In this document: piece by piece, positions 50,201-61,430 of the stretch
How the letters are laid out: each line of letters opens with the position of its first letter
Numbering within the stretch: position 1 is the stretch's first letter
Assembly: GCF_032854445.1 (NCBI RefSeq)
Contig: NC_088305.1
Location: 11,287,606 to 11,351,605, forward strand
Length of the DNA stretch: 64,000 bases
Direction: 5' to 3'
DNA from: Liolophura sinensis
Lineage: Eukaryota; Mollusca; Polyplacophora; Chitonida; Chitonidae
Notes under the pieces: generated by a model
The model's database searches: none
Seen by the model: the letters and a program-made list of their open reading frames with translations, nothing else
Told to the model about the DNA's origin: nothing
Position numbers and translations under genes: made by a program

Positions 50201-51918
50201 TTTGCTATTTTCAGTCGACCTGATATCCCAGGCTACACTGGCTGTACCCTTTACCGTGGTCAGTGGGCCCCTATGTATTGTACATTTATTCACGGATATG
50301 TTTGCTATTTTCAGTCGACCTGATATCCCAGGCTACACTGGCTGTACCCTTTACCATGGTCAGTGGGCCCCTATGTATTGTACATTTATTCACGGATATG
50401 TTTGCTATTTTCAGTCGACCTGATATCCCAGGCTACACCGGCTGTACCCTTTACCGTGGTCAGTGGGCCCCTATGTATTGTACATTTATTCACGGATATG
50501 TTTGCTATTTTCAGTCGACCTGATATCCCAGGCTACACTGGCTGCACCCTTTACCGTGGTCAATGGGCCCCTATGTATTGTACATTTATTCACGGATATG
50601 TTTGCTATTTTCAGTCGACCTGATATCCCAGGCTACACCGCCTGTTCCCTTTACCGTGGTCAATGGGCCCCTATGTATTGTACATTTATTCACGGATATG
50701 TTTGCTATTTTCAGTCGACCAGATATCCCAGGTTACACCGGCTGCACCCTTTACCGTGGTCAGTGGGCCCCTATGTATTGTACATTTATTCACGGATATG
50801 TTTGCTATTTTCAATCGACCTGATATCCCAGGCTACACTGGCTGTACCCTTTACCGTGGTCAGTGGGCCCCTATATGTATTGTACATTTATTCACGGATA
50901 TGTTTGCTATTTTCAGTCGACCAGATATCCCAGGCTACACCGGCTGCACCCTTTACCGTGGTCAGTGGGCCCCTATGAACTCTGGATATTCTCCAGGGAT
51001 GACGGAGGCAACAACAGCAAAAACCTACAGGTTGGTTGTTTTGTGTTTAAGATGAACTTTCTTCTTTGCTCATCAAAATTCTTTGTTTATTTATTTATTT
51101 GATTGGTGTTTTACGCTGTACTCAAGAATATTTCACTTATGCGTGGGAGGAAACAGGGCAGAGCCCGGGGGAAACCCACAACCATCCGCAGGTTCAAAAT
51201 TCTTTGTTGATATAGTTATATTTAACGTATACAGTACCATATTCGCTCATGCTTTTGCCAATTTTTCATATTTGAACTGCAGTTGGTTAGTGCGCTAAAG
51301 CAGCGTAATGACTCAGGAGGGATCTCTGTGAGTTCATGTCCAGCTTAGGCTGGCTCCCTCGCCGGGCGTACATGGGAAGGTCTGTCAGCAACCTGCGTAT
51401 GGTTGTGGGTTTTCACTGGGCTCTGCCTGGTTTCCTCCCATCATATTGCTGGTCGCCGTCGTATAAGAAATATTCTTGAGTATGGCGTAAAACACCAATC
51501 AAATAAATAAATAAATATTTAAGCTGTAAAAAGCCCTGCGCCAATAACACAGATAGATAATTTCTCCAACACTTAGTTTTCAAACTGTGAACTAAGGAGA
51601 TCGCTAAGCTGTAACAAAGCTCATTCAAACTCCAGATCTGGCCAGACACAGAGTATGGCATCAAGTAACAAAAAAAGAAATCAGTCAAATATATAAGCCT
51701 GATAAATAATATATTCTAATGTTTTATATGCATTTACTCAGAGGATTTGGGCAGGACATAATTGTTACCGTATGCCTATTTCTTTCTGCAGGATTCTCCC
51801 GATGAAACCCAACTCCTCAGAGTTCAAACGCGAATCCGTCATGTCTAAGATGATCACCACAGTTCCCCCTCATAACCCCTTCAACCAGATCAGCGCAGAT
51901 GAAGTTCCCGCCCAGTGA
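41246..51918 (+). CDS. Putative axonemal/sperm microtubule inner protein, nine exons, 431 aa
   Basis: Exons: 41246-41798, 42257-42315, 42963-43048, 44826-44964, 46143-46210, 46489-46530, 47579-47686, 50917-51030, 51792-51918 (TGA at 51916). Every junction has AG/GT and matching phase; total 1296 nt with stop. The start is the first ATG in frame; a second lies three codons on. Notable segments: RFDFDSFQKDIRKYPGFKRW (about 78-97), REVPWDEMLQAKTWMP (236-251), RSWDWFQGRQTYYGNRPVTF (283-302), the run QIPLYSGCTGGDNLEEID, and RPDIPGYTGCTLYRGQWAP (from about 353). No membrane segment or signal peptide. PGYTG-type motifs near the C-terminus occur in ciliary microtubule inner proteins; the closest I can recall is SPATA48/SPMIP7, but this is from memory and only moderately sure. 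An X-box-like site in the promoter fits a ciliary role. Confidence 0.85.
42355..42628 (-). mobile_element. Full-length SINE copy, antisense to its host gene
   Basis: TTTAATTATTTATTTGGTTA tail to head CTAACCAACTGAGCCACGAA, in intron 2 of the axonemal-protein gene. Confidence 0.9.
43795..44107 (+). mobile_element. 5'-truncated V-SINE-like copy (ACTC-tail family)
   Basis: GCGGTAGATCCAGGGTCAAT through TTGAGTACGACGTTAAACCC and CACTCACTCACTC. Flanking ATTGTAAG words (about 43776 and 44119) may be its target-site duplication. Closely similar to 12703-13069 but lacking the A box. Confidence 0.85.
44288..44497. mobile_element. MITE of the TTCTTCAACC family
   Basis: TAATTCCTCAACCTTTTGGA to GCGAAAAGGTTGAAGAATTA, with internal CAGAATAATGCC and GATTTTGGAGAACAACATTGG; reverse orientation relative to 7250-7480. 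Confidence 0.85.
46921..47184 (-). mobile_element. Full-length SINE copy with target-site duplication
   Basis: Flanked by TGTTTTACCTTTT (46908-46920 and 47185-47197). Head A box GTGGCTCAGTTGGTTAGC on the minus strand. In intron 6 of the axonemal-protein gene, antisense. Confidence 0.92.
47687..49671. other. Intron 7 of the axonemal-protein gene, non-array part
   Basis: No exon recognised. Contains the foldback MITE at 49088-49368; otherwise AT-rich with no open frame of note. A short open frame on minus at 48596-48820 has no splice or homology support. Confidence 0.5.
49088..49368. mobile_element. Foldback MITE with GTGACGTCAG core
   Basis: GGTGGGCTTTATAAGCCATA on the left is mirrored by TATGGTCCATAAAGCCCACA on the right; GGAATTCTGATGTCACATCG is mirrored by TGTGACGTCAGAGTTCC. 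Confidence 0.8.
49672..50916 (+). repeat. 100-bp tandem array of the exon-8 acceptor and exon-8 start
   Basis: Twelve units (exon-like parts start 49715, 49815, and so on every 100 bp to 50815) precede the real exon 8 at 50917. Each unit is about 40 bp of intron end (GTATTGTACATTTATTCACG then GTTTGCTATTTTCAG) plus the first 60 nt of exon 8 (coding RPDIPGYTGCTLYRGQWAP). The acceptor AG is intact before nine of the twelve units and mutated to AA before those at 49815, 49915 and 50815. Each unit leads into the next through AT|GTATTG; the GT is lost in the unit at 49815 and displaced by a 2-bp insertion in the one at 50815. Overlapping 86-codon open frames here are products of the 100-bp period. 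Confidence 0.95.
51088..51194 (-). mobile_element. 5'-truncated SINE with target-site duplication
   Basis: Flanked by CAAAATTCTTTGTT (51074-51087 and 51195-51208). Carries the tail and the body to CCGCAGGTT, with the CGACGGCGGCCAGCATTATG segment deleted. Confidence 0.92.
51272..51517 (+). mobile_element. SINE copy in plus orientation
   Basis: Head GCAGTTGGTTAGTGCGCTAA, B-box region GAGTTCATGTCCAGCTTAGG, then the body and tail ACACCAATCAAATAAATAAA. The only long copy of this family in the window on the plus strand, in intron 8 of the axonemal-protein gene. Confidence 0.9.
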
Positions 51919-52117
51919 ATAAGGCCTTAAAATCCTCACCACAATAACCTCTCATAAACAAAAACAGACAAAAAAGCAAATTTTATATCAGTACACATAC
52001 TTATTTATCAATGTGTTTTCAAGTGCAATTTGTTTATAGAACATCATATACAGAATATTTTGGTAGATGTACATGGATTTAGACCTGGTTTCAGCATTTG
52101 AATGAAATGGGATTTTT

Positions 52118-52260
52118 TTTTCATTGATTTGACAAAGCTTCTTGCATTTAGAACAGATTTCCAATGGACGGTGATGTAGGGTTATCTCCCCTGAGTCCGA
52201 CCAGATCTAGGCTTATTCCCCCCTTTTTCAAATTTTGACAGTGGTATCTTTATATGATGT
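52118..52260. repeat. Dispersed repeat, copy 1
   Basis: Shares GATGTAGGGTTATCTCCCCT and GAGTCCGACCAGATCTAG, plus flanking similarity (TTTTTCATTGAT), with 53783-53910. Family unknown; non-coding. Confidence 0.7.
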
Positions 52261-53069
52261 TGCCTATATTCTGCATTCAGAAGATGAAGAGATTTGCCCT
52301 GTCAGTTGTTAAGTGATTTTGTAAGTAGGTACATATTCATGCAGTATTATTTTGCGCATTGCGATTATTATATGTAAATGTATAAGACTAAGTCACAAAG
52401 TTGTAGCAATGACATGCAGTATTATTGTGACGGATGGATCACATATGAAGTAACTATGCTATGCTAAGTACATCCATACGGCTTTTATGCATTTCGATAT
52501 ATATTTATATATATATATATATATATATTTTTCATGTACTGTGGTTTATACAACATACACGAGATCTTGCCTGTTAAGACAGTGGTAATTAAGAATTTTT
52601 CATGCAATTTGTTTTTGTGTATTTATGCTTTGATATAGTATATGTACCATAAAAAATTTTTACTGTATAATTGTTTTCAAAGATATTTTTGACTGGACTT
52701 CAGTTAGCTTCCCTGATGATATTTAGTGGAGATTTGCAAATTCGTTGTAGTAAGAATGTATATTTTTTGATATTTGTGTGTATGCATATACATTGCATAT
52801 ACATTGCACTGTAGGGATTTCTATGCACCAGGCACCTATATCATTATGCAAAAGTATTAGTGGACTTGTGCTCAGCTGTATAGATTTACAGTGTACACAG
52901 CACTGGGGCAGTTCATTATATTTTAATGAATTTATGGGCCTCTTTTTATTACCAGCTAACAGTATTATATTGACAGGGAATTCCATTTGTTGTATACATA
53001 CAAAAGTATTATGTTTGTTTTTAAATCGATTTTTTATATTGTATATACATGTACATTGTCTTGTTTGCT

Positions 53070-53075
53070 AATAAA
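53070..53075 (+). terminator. Poly(A) signal AATAAA
   Basis: Canonical hexamer 1.15 kb after the stop codon of the axonemal-protein gene. Confidence 0.5.
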
Positions 53076-53782
53076 TCATGTAAGGTTTCTCATTTATTTG
53101 AAGTTTGTTTTGTGACTGCTCTTTTGCAGTTCACTGATACCGTTTGTTACACCTTACATAGTGCACATCACTATTTTGGAGAAATCTGTAGCTGTGGTTT
53201 CTCTAAAAGAACAAAGCAAATGACACATTTTGTACAATTAACAGCTTAGCACAATAAATAAGCAAAGTAACTCTGAAAAAATTCATTCTGACAAAAATTC
53301 ATTTTGAGATCATCAAAACGAATTTCTTTGGGGGAACTCGGCCTATTTTTTTTAGCTATGTAGCATGAAAGATGGAAACAAACCTTAGCAACCACAGCCT
53401 TTCTTTCTGACATGCTTGGTAATCCCATGAATTAACTTGGGCTTCTTACAAACGCCAATTTAGTGCAACTGGAAACACGAGGTCACACTAGTAACCCATT
53501 CTCTTCTGTGCATATGGCAAGAATGTAAAATGCTCTAGAAGTAATTTGCACCTGATTGTTTAAAGCTGATATAAACCTGGTGGTGTTTTAGATTTTGTCA
53601 ATGCTGATGTTTTTGCTCACTTTGAATTGAGATACCTCAATTATACAATATAACAGAACTAAAAGGGTACTCATATTGAACTCTGTGTAGGATACTTCAT
53701 GGATGCGTAAAAATATTTGGTAGAGTGTTGCCTTTAAGTTAGTCCCCGCTCAAACCATAATGACTATCCAGAAATCCTCTTT

Positions 53783-53910
53783 TTCATTGATCTGGCAGAG
53801 CTCCTTTCATTCATAACAGCATAAGAAAAAAACTGTGATGTAGGGTTATCTCCCCTGAGTCCGACCAGATCTAGAGTTATCCCCCCCTTCAGAATCTTTT
53901 ATTTGACGCG
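53783..53910. repeat. Dispersed repeat, copy 2
   Basis: Imperfect copy of 52118-52260. Just upstream, 53560-53700 (AATGCTGATGTTTTTGCTCA, TTGAATTGAGATACCTC) resembles intronic 23300-23410, so several unclassified old repeats meet here. Confidence 0.6.
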
Positions 53911-54074
53911 AATTTATATTTTTGTTGTCAGTAATATTTTCATACCATGCTGGGTAGATTTGCAAGCAGACCCTTTGTGCTGAAATGTTTGTTGCCCTAA
54001 AACTTTGACGTTCCAAAAACTTTCCTTATCCTTCAAAGCAGTGGAAATGAAATCTTCCTTTTATTTGTTTTGTT

Positions 54075-54252
54075 TTGTTGGAATGCTGAATAATACCATA
54101 TTCAAGAGTTCTTCATTTATACCATTGTAGTCAGTTTTATGGGTGAAGGATCCATGCCCAGGGTAAACCACCAACATTAGGCAAGTTACTGACAAACTTT
54201 CCCACGTGTGATGCAAACCATAATCACACTGCTGGAAGACAAGGGGCTGGTG
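54075..54252. mobile_element. SINE-related repeat, variant family
   Basis: TTGGAATGCTGAATAATACC, TCATTTATACCATTGTAGTC, AGGGTAAACCACCAACATTA and AACTTTCCCACGTGTGATG match the copy at 39112-39255 more than the main SINE family. Confidence 0.55.
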
Positions 54253-56930
54253 CACGAAGGGCCACTCAAGTGCTTACTGTAAGGCCACTAACTGTCCATT
54301 TGGTCCAGTGAACAGTATTTTCCTATAGGTTGAATTATAGACATCTTGACTGCTTGTTCATGATCCCGTCCATGGTATAGTTTATACTGGCGCTAAGGAT
54401 AACAAAACAAAATCCAATCAATGTCAGATTTTTGACGAGCTTTTTTATTGATATTTTTCTCCATACTCACATCTTACTGTACATGAAATCAAACATTGTG
54501 GTTCCTTTCCAAAAACGTCGGAGAAGATTATCGTAATAATGATCCAATCCAAATTATGATGTTAACAGCTAGAATATAATGTTATCTTCAAAATATTTAC
54601 CAGGTCAAAAATTAAGCTATTTCATAACTATCTGCACTTCTTTTCTCTATTATTTGAAAAAAAAAAGAAAAAAAAAAAAAAAAAAAAAAAGAAAACTTTT
54701 TACACAATATGCAAATTATTAAAAAAAATATTCCAAATTAAAAACGAAATAGCAAACAAAACTGAAATATACAAACAAATCTACAAATACCTGTAATTTT
54801 ATATCACACTATGTACAAATAACACCTCAAACGTATACATACTGATTCAGGCAGTACAGCTAAGAATTTTGTCCAAAAAAATAATAATAGACAACTTTGT
54901 ATCAGGCGAATAAGGTGTTCAAAATTTCAAAGCAAAACACATCCCTCAATTTTGCTTACCCTTTCTCAACCATTCCAAAATTTAATATCAAGTTCAGCAA
55001 AAATTATGTTTATTAAAGCTAATATGCATACACAGGAAATACAGGGAAAATGTCCAGAATGAAGTTGTTGTTCAAAACTGACCGTTGTCCAAAACTCAAG
55101 AGAAGAGTTTATCATGTGGTGAGTCTTACATGAACATCACTCTTCAACCTGAGACTTGTTTCAGGCAATATATAACGAGGCAATATATTTTCGTCGAAGT
55201 CAGTACAAAGATGACAAACATAAAACGATAATCAAATTCACTTCTCCTACAGCAGATATGTTATGACTGAGTAATTTTTATTCATTTTTTGTTTTGTTTG
55301 AATTGTCACATCAATATTGATGATATCAGTGTCTTAAAGACTCTTCGAAAAGTAAAACATGACAATTGCAATGAAGTTCTGAAATAAAAACTCAAAACAC
55401 TTATCAACTCCACGAAAACAATACGGTCAACCAAAGACACCAAAACAGCAGTGTATATACTTCAGCATGAGGAGAAGGATCTCCAGAGTAAAAGTAGCAC
55501 CTCAAAATAGCAAGCAGCAAAACAGCATTGTTTTATCATCAACCATAAAATTCATTGGTAGCTCACGGAAAACACACTGTATGTGAGCAAACTCAAACAA
55601 CGGTTTAAAAAAAATAAAGAAAATAAATTGTGCAGACATTCGTCTTTAGTTCAGCGAAACATTTAATGCATAGTTGGCGAGAACTTCGCAATCTGGCTTT
55701 TCCCAAAGCCACAAAGTCATTTCTGAGTGTGACCTGAAACTTAAAATCTCATTTGTGCTCATTTAATGGTGTTTGAAGCTGAAATTCTGATATATCAGTC
55801 CCAAAATAACATTGATCAAAATTTTACTTTCTAGAGATTCAAAGTGAGCTTTTAAGTCGTATTTCCAATGTTCACTTATGTCAGAAATGGCTTTGTGGGA
55901 TTGTCCACCAAGTCTAAATCTTAGAACGCGTTTGTTCAAATAGCTTTAGCACCTGGCTAACGTTTCAGAAAATTATTACTGTCATTACTCTAACAAATAA
56001 TTCCACTGTCTTGTGGAACACCTGCTGCCCAAATCGTTAGGAGAAAATGGATTTAGCACAAAAGCTGTCTTAGAGTTCTTTTGAAGTCTAACCATCACAT
56101 TTTCTCACAAGCATAGGATTGACAGCTCAGCAGCTCATTGGCATGCGCATATTTATGAGTAAGTTACTTGGACAAACAATATTGAGAAAGATACGCATAT
56201 GAAATCTCTTTCCTAATTACCCGCGTCACACGCACACATGTAGATACATGCTTTAGCAAAACTGGACAGGAAAGCGATCCAGGTGCTAAGCTCATGCTGA
56301 AATTAGGGATAAAACTGTGGTTGATACCTGTGTCCAGTAAAACTTCAGTATGGAGAAGTAACAACAATTTGCCTACACAACAGTAAGTATTGTCTTTACA
56401 TCGCAAATGAGCAAACACTGTCACTCTGCAGTAGCTAATCTAGTCCCAGTTCATTAAAACCTTATGATATATTGTTCCAAAGTCAGAAACACCAAAGATA
56501 CAGTGTTCCCTGGCTTTAATAGACAGTTTTTGATATACTGGAATACACTCTTGCCAGACCATCTGTCACGTTGTTGTTGTTGAAGATGAGAACGGAACAT
56601 ATAGGACAGATCAGTCCCAAGTTGAGTGTCAATGACACCAGACACATGTCCCATGGTTCCCGACCAGGAATTATCTGTTTTACTAGGTAAATGGCCTAAA
56701 ATTTCGCCCCACGAGTGCATTTTTAGAGGCAAGCAACTGTATGTAAATATTACTTTTGTGAAGAAAATTAATGTCTTCTTGTATTAAGATAAAACATCCT
56801 GTTTTCCCAACGAACCTCCGAACACTTTTGTTAGATCAACGGAACTCTCAAACTGATCAAAATGCATTACACTGTCTAAATTTTAGGTCATTTTATGTAC
56901 TGGTCTCAAGCTGGAGACATCTACAATGTA

Positions 56931-56931
56931 T

Positions 56932-56993
<62 letters not shown>
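56931..56993. repeat. (AT)n microsatellite
   Basis: About 28 TA repeats, ending TTTATATAAAAA. A shorter (AT)n lies at 61568-61592. Confidence 0.97.
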
Positions 56994-56994
<1 letters not shown>

Positions 56995-58807
56995 AAAACA
57001 CATTGCGTATTGTGGGATACTGCAATACATTACCTTTCGATTTTGGGCAAGGTTTCCCATAGCTTTCTACAGATCTTGATCAAATGTGAAAACGTCTATA
57101 AAAACTACACATAATGATACACAAAATGATGCTCTGAAATTTCACACACATCAGACAAACCGGTCCTTTCCTACTTCTATCACTTAATTTATAAACACAT
57201 ATCAACATGAACATCACAGAAGACAACATCTTTCACAACCTCAGGTTACCATGGGAACCAGGATTCAAACTTTTACAGTTATTTTTTCTGCAAGAAGTAC
57301 TTGTACATGCTTTCTGACAAGTCAGATGCTTGCCGTGTTTGAAAAGAGCGAAATTTTGCTAAACACTATACACTGAGCTGACATCTTCCTACCACCAACA
57401 GTAATGAATTCATCAGTTGAAGTGAAACACTGATTACAGGGGTCATGAAATTTTCATGCAGGTATTATCAAACACAGATATAAGTTCCAGTGCTCGATAG
57501 TTTTAAAATACTAAAAGTTTGGGTCACGGCACTTAAAATAGAAAACTGGAATATTAATGCTGATAAAACTAATCATTGCTTCATGGTACAATATGCACAG
57601 AGACGTAAATTGTGTATTTACTAAAATAACACACAGGTTTGTGCAGAATGAAAACATGTAACATACAAGAAAAGTGTAAACAAACACAGACACTATAATA
57701 AAAGACAAAATAACACTACTTTGTAAACTTGAAATACACTATATATGGAAGGGAGGAAAACTGTCAGGAATGAGGGGTTTCTATTGGTCCATATAACTTT
57801 TCTTGTAAATGACATTTTAAGAAAAGGTACTAGTTCATTGGTCAAGCTTGCCAGCTTCTGTCACAGGACATTTCATTGGTTGATGTTTGGAGGACTAAAA
57901 CAGACAAGTAACAATTGATCTTATTGGTAGAATGCCACAAAGTGACATTCCCCTATCAGCAAAAGTATCTGTTTTGCTGGAAACAGTACACACAGGTAGT
58001 TTATTTTTCAAAACTCAGAACGCGAATTTTGACAATTCCTGTATGAATTACCTTTAAACAAATCAAACTGGCAACAAAGTACATTACTGCAATATATGTT
58101 AGTTCTAAACCAGTCAGTTTTATGTCCACATAAAACTACACACACATGTAATATTAAAACAAGTGTCATGTAAAGTATGACCTCATGGGTAGAACACAAG
58201 GGGACAAAAAGGTACAAACAAAATAGTTTTTCTTCATAATTGTAAAAGGAAAAAAGAGTGGTCTCCCTTGTCACACTGACATGTGACTGGGTTTTCTACC
58301 ACAAATGGTCCTTGATGGAATGGACATTAGACATGGACAATGGTGGGAATTGGTCGTTTCTCGAAATGACACGGATGGAAAAATAATCTGGTCGTAAAAC
58401 CGTGATATTTTTGCATGGAACATAAAACACTGGTCTATGTTGGACATACATGTATAAAAAAAAAAAAAAAATTCATTACAAAACCAAACACCCCATGATT
58501 ATAGGAAAGGTTAGAAAACCAGGTTGTTTTTGTTAAGAAATATTTGTTTCTCCACAAATCCATGAGGCCAGGTATTTGTCAAAGCTCAATCTAGCTGTAC
58601 AAGGTGCCATGATACTACATGCCCCCTGAGTGATCTTTATGGCCTCTTTAGCTTCACCAGCTAGACAGAGGCACCAGTACCAGTGCTCCAAAGTGAGAGT
58701 ACAATCTGGAACAGCAGTGCCACCTAGTGGTTGGTGAGGCAAACACACTCTAGTGATTTCCAAGGAGATACATTTACACAGTAATTGTTTGCAAGCTTCT
58801 CAGAGTA

Positions 58808-58912
58808 CAGGGCCCACTTACGGTACGAAGCCCACTTAACGTTACATTGCTGGTTGCCATGATAGTTAGGTACTCGTAACGTTAAGAGAGCGTCGTACAA
58901 GTAGGCCTAGTA
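58808..58912. mobile_element. Foldback element (CTTAACGTTA family), copy 2
   Basis: GGGCCCACTTACGGTACGAA is mirrored by CGTCGTACAAGTAGGCCT, and CACTTAACGTTAC by GTAACGTTAAGAG. Same family as 6677-6806. Confidence 0.75.
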
Positions 58913-59360
58913 CTATGGCAACTCAATCAAAATTATGCGAATTGCAAGGCAATACACAATTCAATAGTTTGGTTTTCAATCATGTTTCGTCTTGCATCAT
59001 TTGCTAGAGTTCCTGGAGTACTCTACATTGTAAAGCGATGTTAACAATTTATTTTCCAGCAAGATGATCTATCTCGGCCTCTCATCTAAGTTACAAATGT
59101 TTATCTTAAAAGTACATGGAAAGATGTATTCAAACAATACAACAATGACATGGACACATGAACGCTACCAAACATTACCAAATGAATACATACAATACAC
59201 ACTCCGCTCTGTATCATCCCTGCAGGATAATACTACAGGACTGGCATGATTGAAGTTGTACATGTACCTGGACATGAAGACTGTATGACATGACTAAAAC
59301 ATCAGTGAAATTCAGGTATGCTCTGTCAGGTATGTGTACACATGCTAATGCAAAGTTAAC

Positions 59361-59503
59361 ATTTATTTATCTATTAGATTGGTGTTTTACGCCGTACTCA
59401 ACAATACTTCACTCAAACGATGGTGGCCAGCATTATGGTGGGAGGAAACTGGGCACAGCCCGGGGGAAAACTCACGACCATCTGCAGGTTGCTGGCAGAG
59501 TTA
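59361..59503 (-). mobile_element. 5'-truncated SINE copy
   Basis: TTTATTTATCTATTAGATTG tail to ATCTGCAGGTTGCTGGCAGA; the head is missing. Confidence 0.85.
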
Positions 59504-59774
59504 TACAATGTTGGATGAGAAACATACATGTACAAATGTCAGTGCTACTAAAACGTATGCAGCAGGATGTGTATATGGCACTCTTTGTTTACCACAATGT
59601 ACACGAAAAACTACAGACGTGGCGCAACATTCGTATGGAAGAATGCATCTCTATGTACCACAAAATGACAACCTTTTCACATCATCTCAAGTGCTGATCC
59701 ATTTCAAAATTGAAACCTGAAATGTGCTCCTTTATATCAACATAGCAGAACTTTTAACTGCAGGACATACATGC

Positions 59775-59985
59775 GGGTATCCCAATTCTTCTAACATTTG
59801 GGAGCTGCTGAAAGCAGAATATCACATTTTTTCCCAGCCTTTAGGAAAAATATAGATATGGGTATGTTGTTCATTAGATGGTCTAACCATGTCAGAAAAA
59901 AGAAACTTAATATTCCATACATATTGGCTAAAATGAACAGACCCAATGTCACAAAAATTAGAAGAAATAGGGTGGCCTCCCTCCG
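59775..59985. mobile_element. MITE with TAATTCTTCTA termini, copy 2
   Basis: CCAATTCTTCTAACATTTGG on the left and AAAAATTAGAAGAAATAGG on the right; an internal part recurs at 4205-4320. Confidence 0.6.
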
Positions 59986-61189
59986 AAAACTCAAAACAGA
60001 GAAACTGAATGCACCTGGAGCATTATGAAGAAAAGGCCGATGAACTAGCTACTGGTATAAAAGTTTTGCTTTGCTCTTTTAAGCATAGACTTTTGACTCT
60101 TTTATTGCCAATTCAAATTTATCACATCAGCAGGAACAGATATATATATATTTGAGTCAGTACTATGCCTTCAAAAGACATAAACTTCAAAATCCTGTGT
60201 ATCATTTGTTGGAATTTCTAGTTCAGGTCTTTAGTTAATATTAAACTCATGTAAGCTAAAACTGGCCAATATCTTTCTGTTCGAATAAACAGGAATTTAA
60301 GATGCTCAAACCAGAAAATTACTGCAGAATACTTGTACCATTTATAATAGAGGCTATCTCAAGAGAAAGTGACCTAAGCTTTTGTATTTTTCGGTTGTTT
60401 TTTTTTTAGTTTAAATGCTACACTATACAAATAGGTGCCTTTAAATATCTGTTAATTCTCACATACACGTATTTGTACATTTGCACTGGCACTATACTGA
60501 TTGAATTACACTAAACTTTATAATTACGAAATAAAAGATAATATTCCGATGATTTTTAAACTCTTCAACTACAACATGTAGTATATTTGTATTACAAAAT
60601 GTCAATAAAATCTATTTCAGGCCTATCTTCATTTAAACAGTGATACAGTACTCAGTTTAACATAACCAACAATGTTTATCCACACGCACCTTACAGAATG
60701 CACTCATACTTTATATACTAGTAAGTATCATTATAAAAGACAAAGAAAACTCAGAAATAAATACTGCATAACCAGACAGACTACTCAAAACTATATCTCT
60801 GAAATATCCTTACTTTCAAAGAAAATTTTTTTTCTTAAAAACTTCTCAAATATGGTTAAAGAGAGACTTAAGAGAGACTTAAATCCAGCCGCACAAAATT
60901 TTTTCTAGTTTTCTATTTAAATCTCTTGCACTGTGGTTCTTCACGTCAAACGTTACTAAACTTATTTTGTAGAGAAAGTCTCGAGATGAAGTTTTCCTTC
61001 CAACACAATTATCATCTACATGCTATGGGTAAATCGCAGAGTTAAAATTTTATTACCACAATTTAGCACATTCAAATTTGGAAAAAACAAAAAAGAAAAT
61101 TGGGAGATTATTTTCCGATATTTACTTTTTCAGTGTTGCACCTGGTAATGCTTGCATTTTTCTCTCTGTACAAGTTCATTCTTTCACGC

Positions 61190-61430
61190 CATCTACCCTA
61201 AATGCCCTAAAAATTCGCCTATGACTAAGTTGGTCATTTTTCCACATTCTGGGAGTTGTATCTAAGAAAGGTGCTTTCCGAGGTATCTGGAAGGTAGGAT
61301 GATATTCTATTTGGAAAATGTAAATTTTAGCACAGAAGTAATGTCTCACGACATTTATTGGCCTCCCAAAAATGCTCTTTTGCTGGCGAATATTCAGATC
61401 TTTTTGGGTATGATATCACACAGCAAAACA
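61190..61430. mobile_element. MITE with AATGACCTAAAA-type sequence, copy 2
   Basis: Shares GGAAAATGTAAATTTTAGCA and the AAATGCTCTTT region with 18228-18440. Confidence 0.65.

Larger units (their letters stand above)
51919..53095 (+). other. 3' UTR of the axonemal-protein gene
   Basis: Follows the TGA at 51916. AT-rich with an (AT)n run at about 52498-52528. AATAAA at 53070-53075 is the best signal; a second AATAAA at 53253-53258 could extend it. Confidence 0.55.

Noticed and set aside
49611-51055. Set of overlapping 70-171-codon frames (MGPYVLYIYSRICLLFS type)
   Set aside because: They arise from reading across the intron part of the 100-bp repeat; each unit stops at ACC TGA except where TGA mutated. 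The plausible coding frame uses only the 60-nt exon part.
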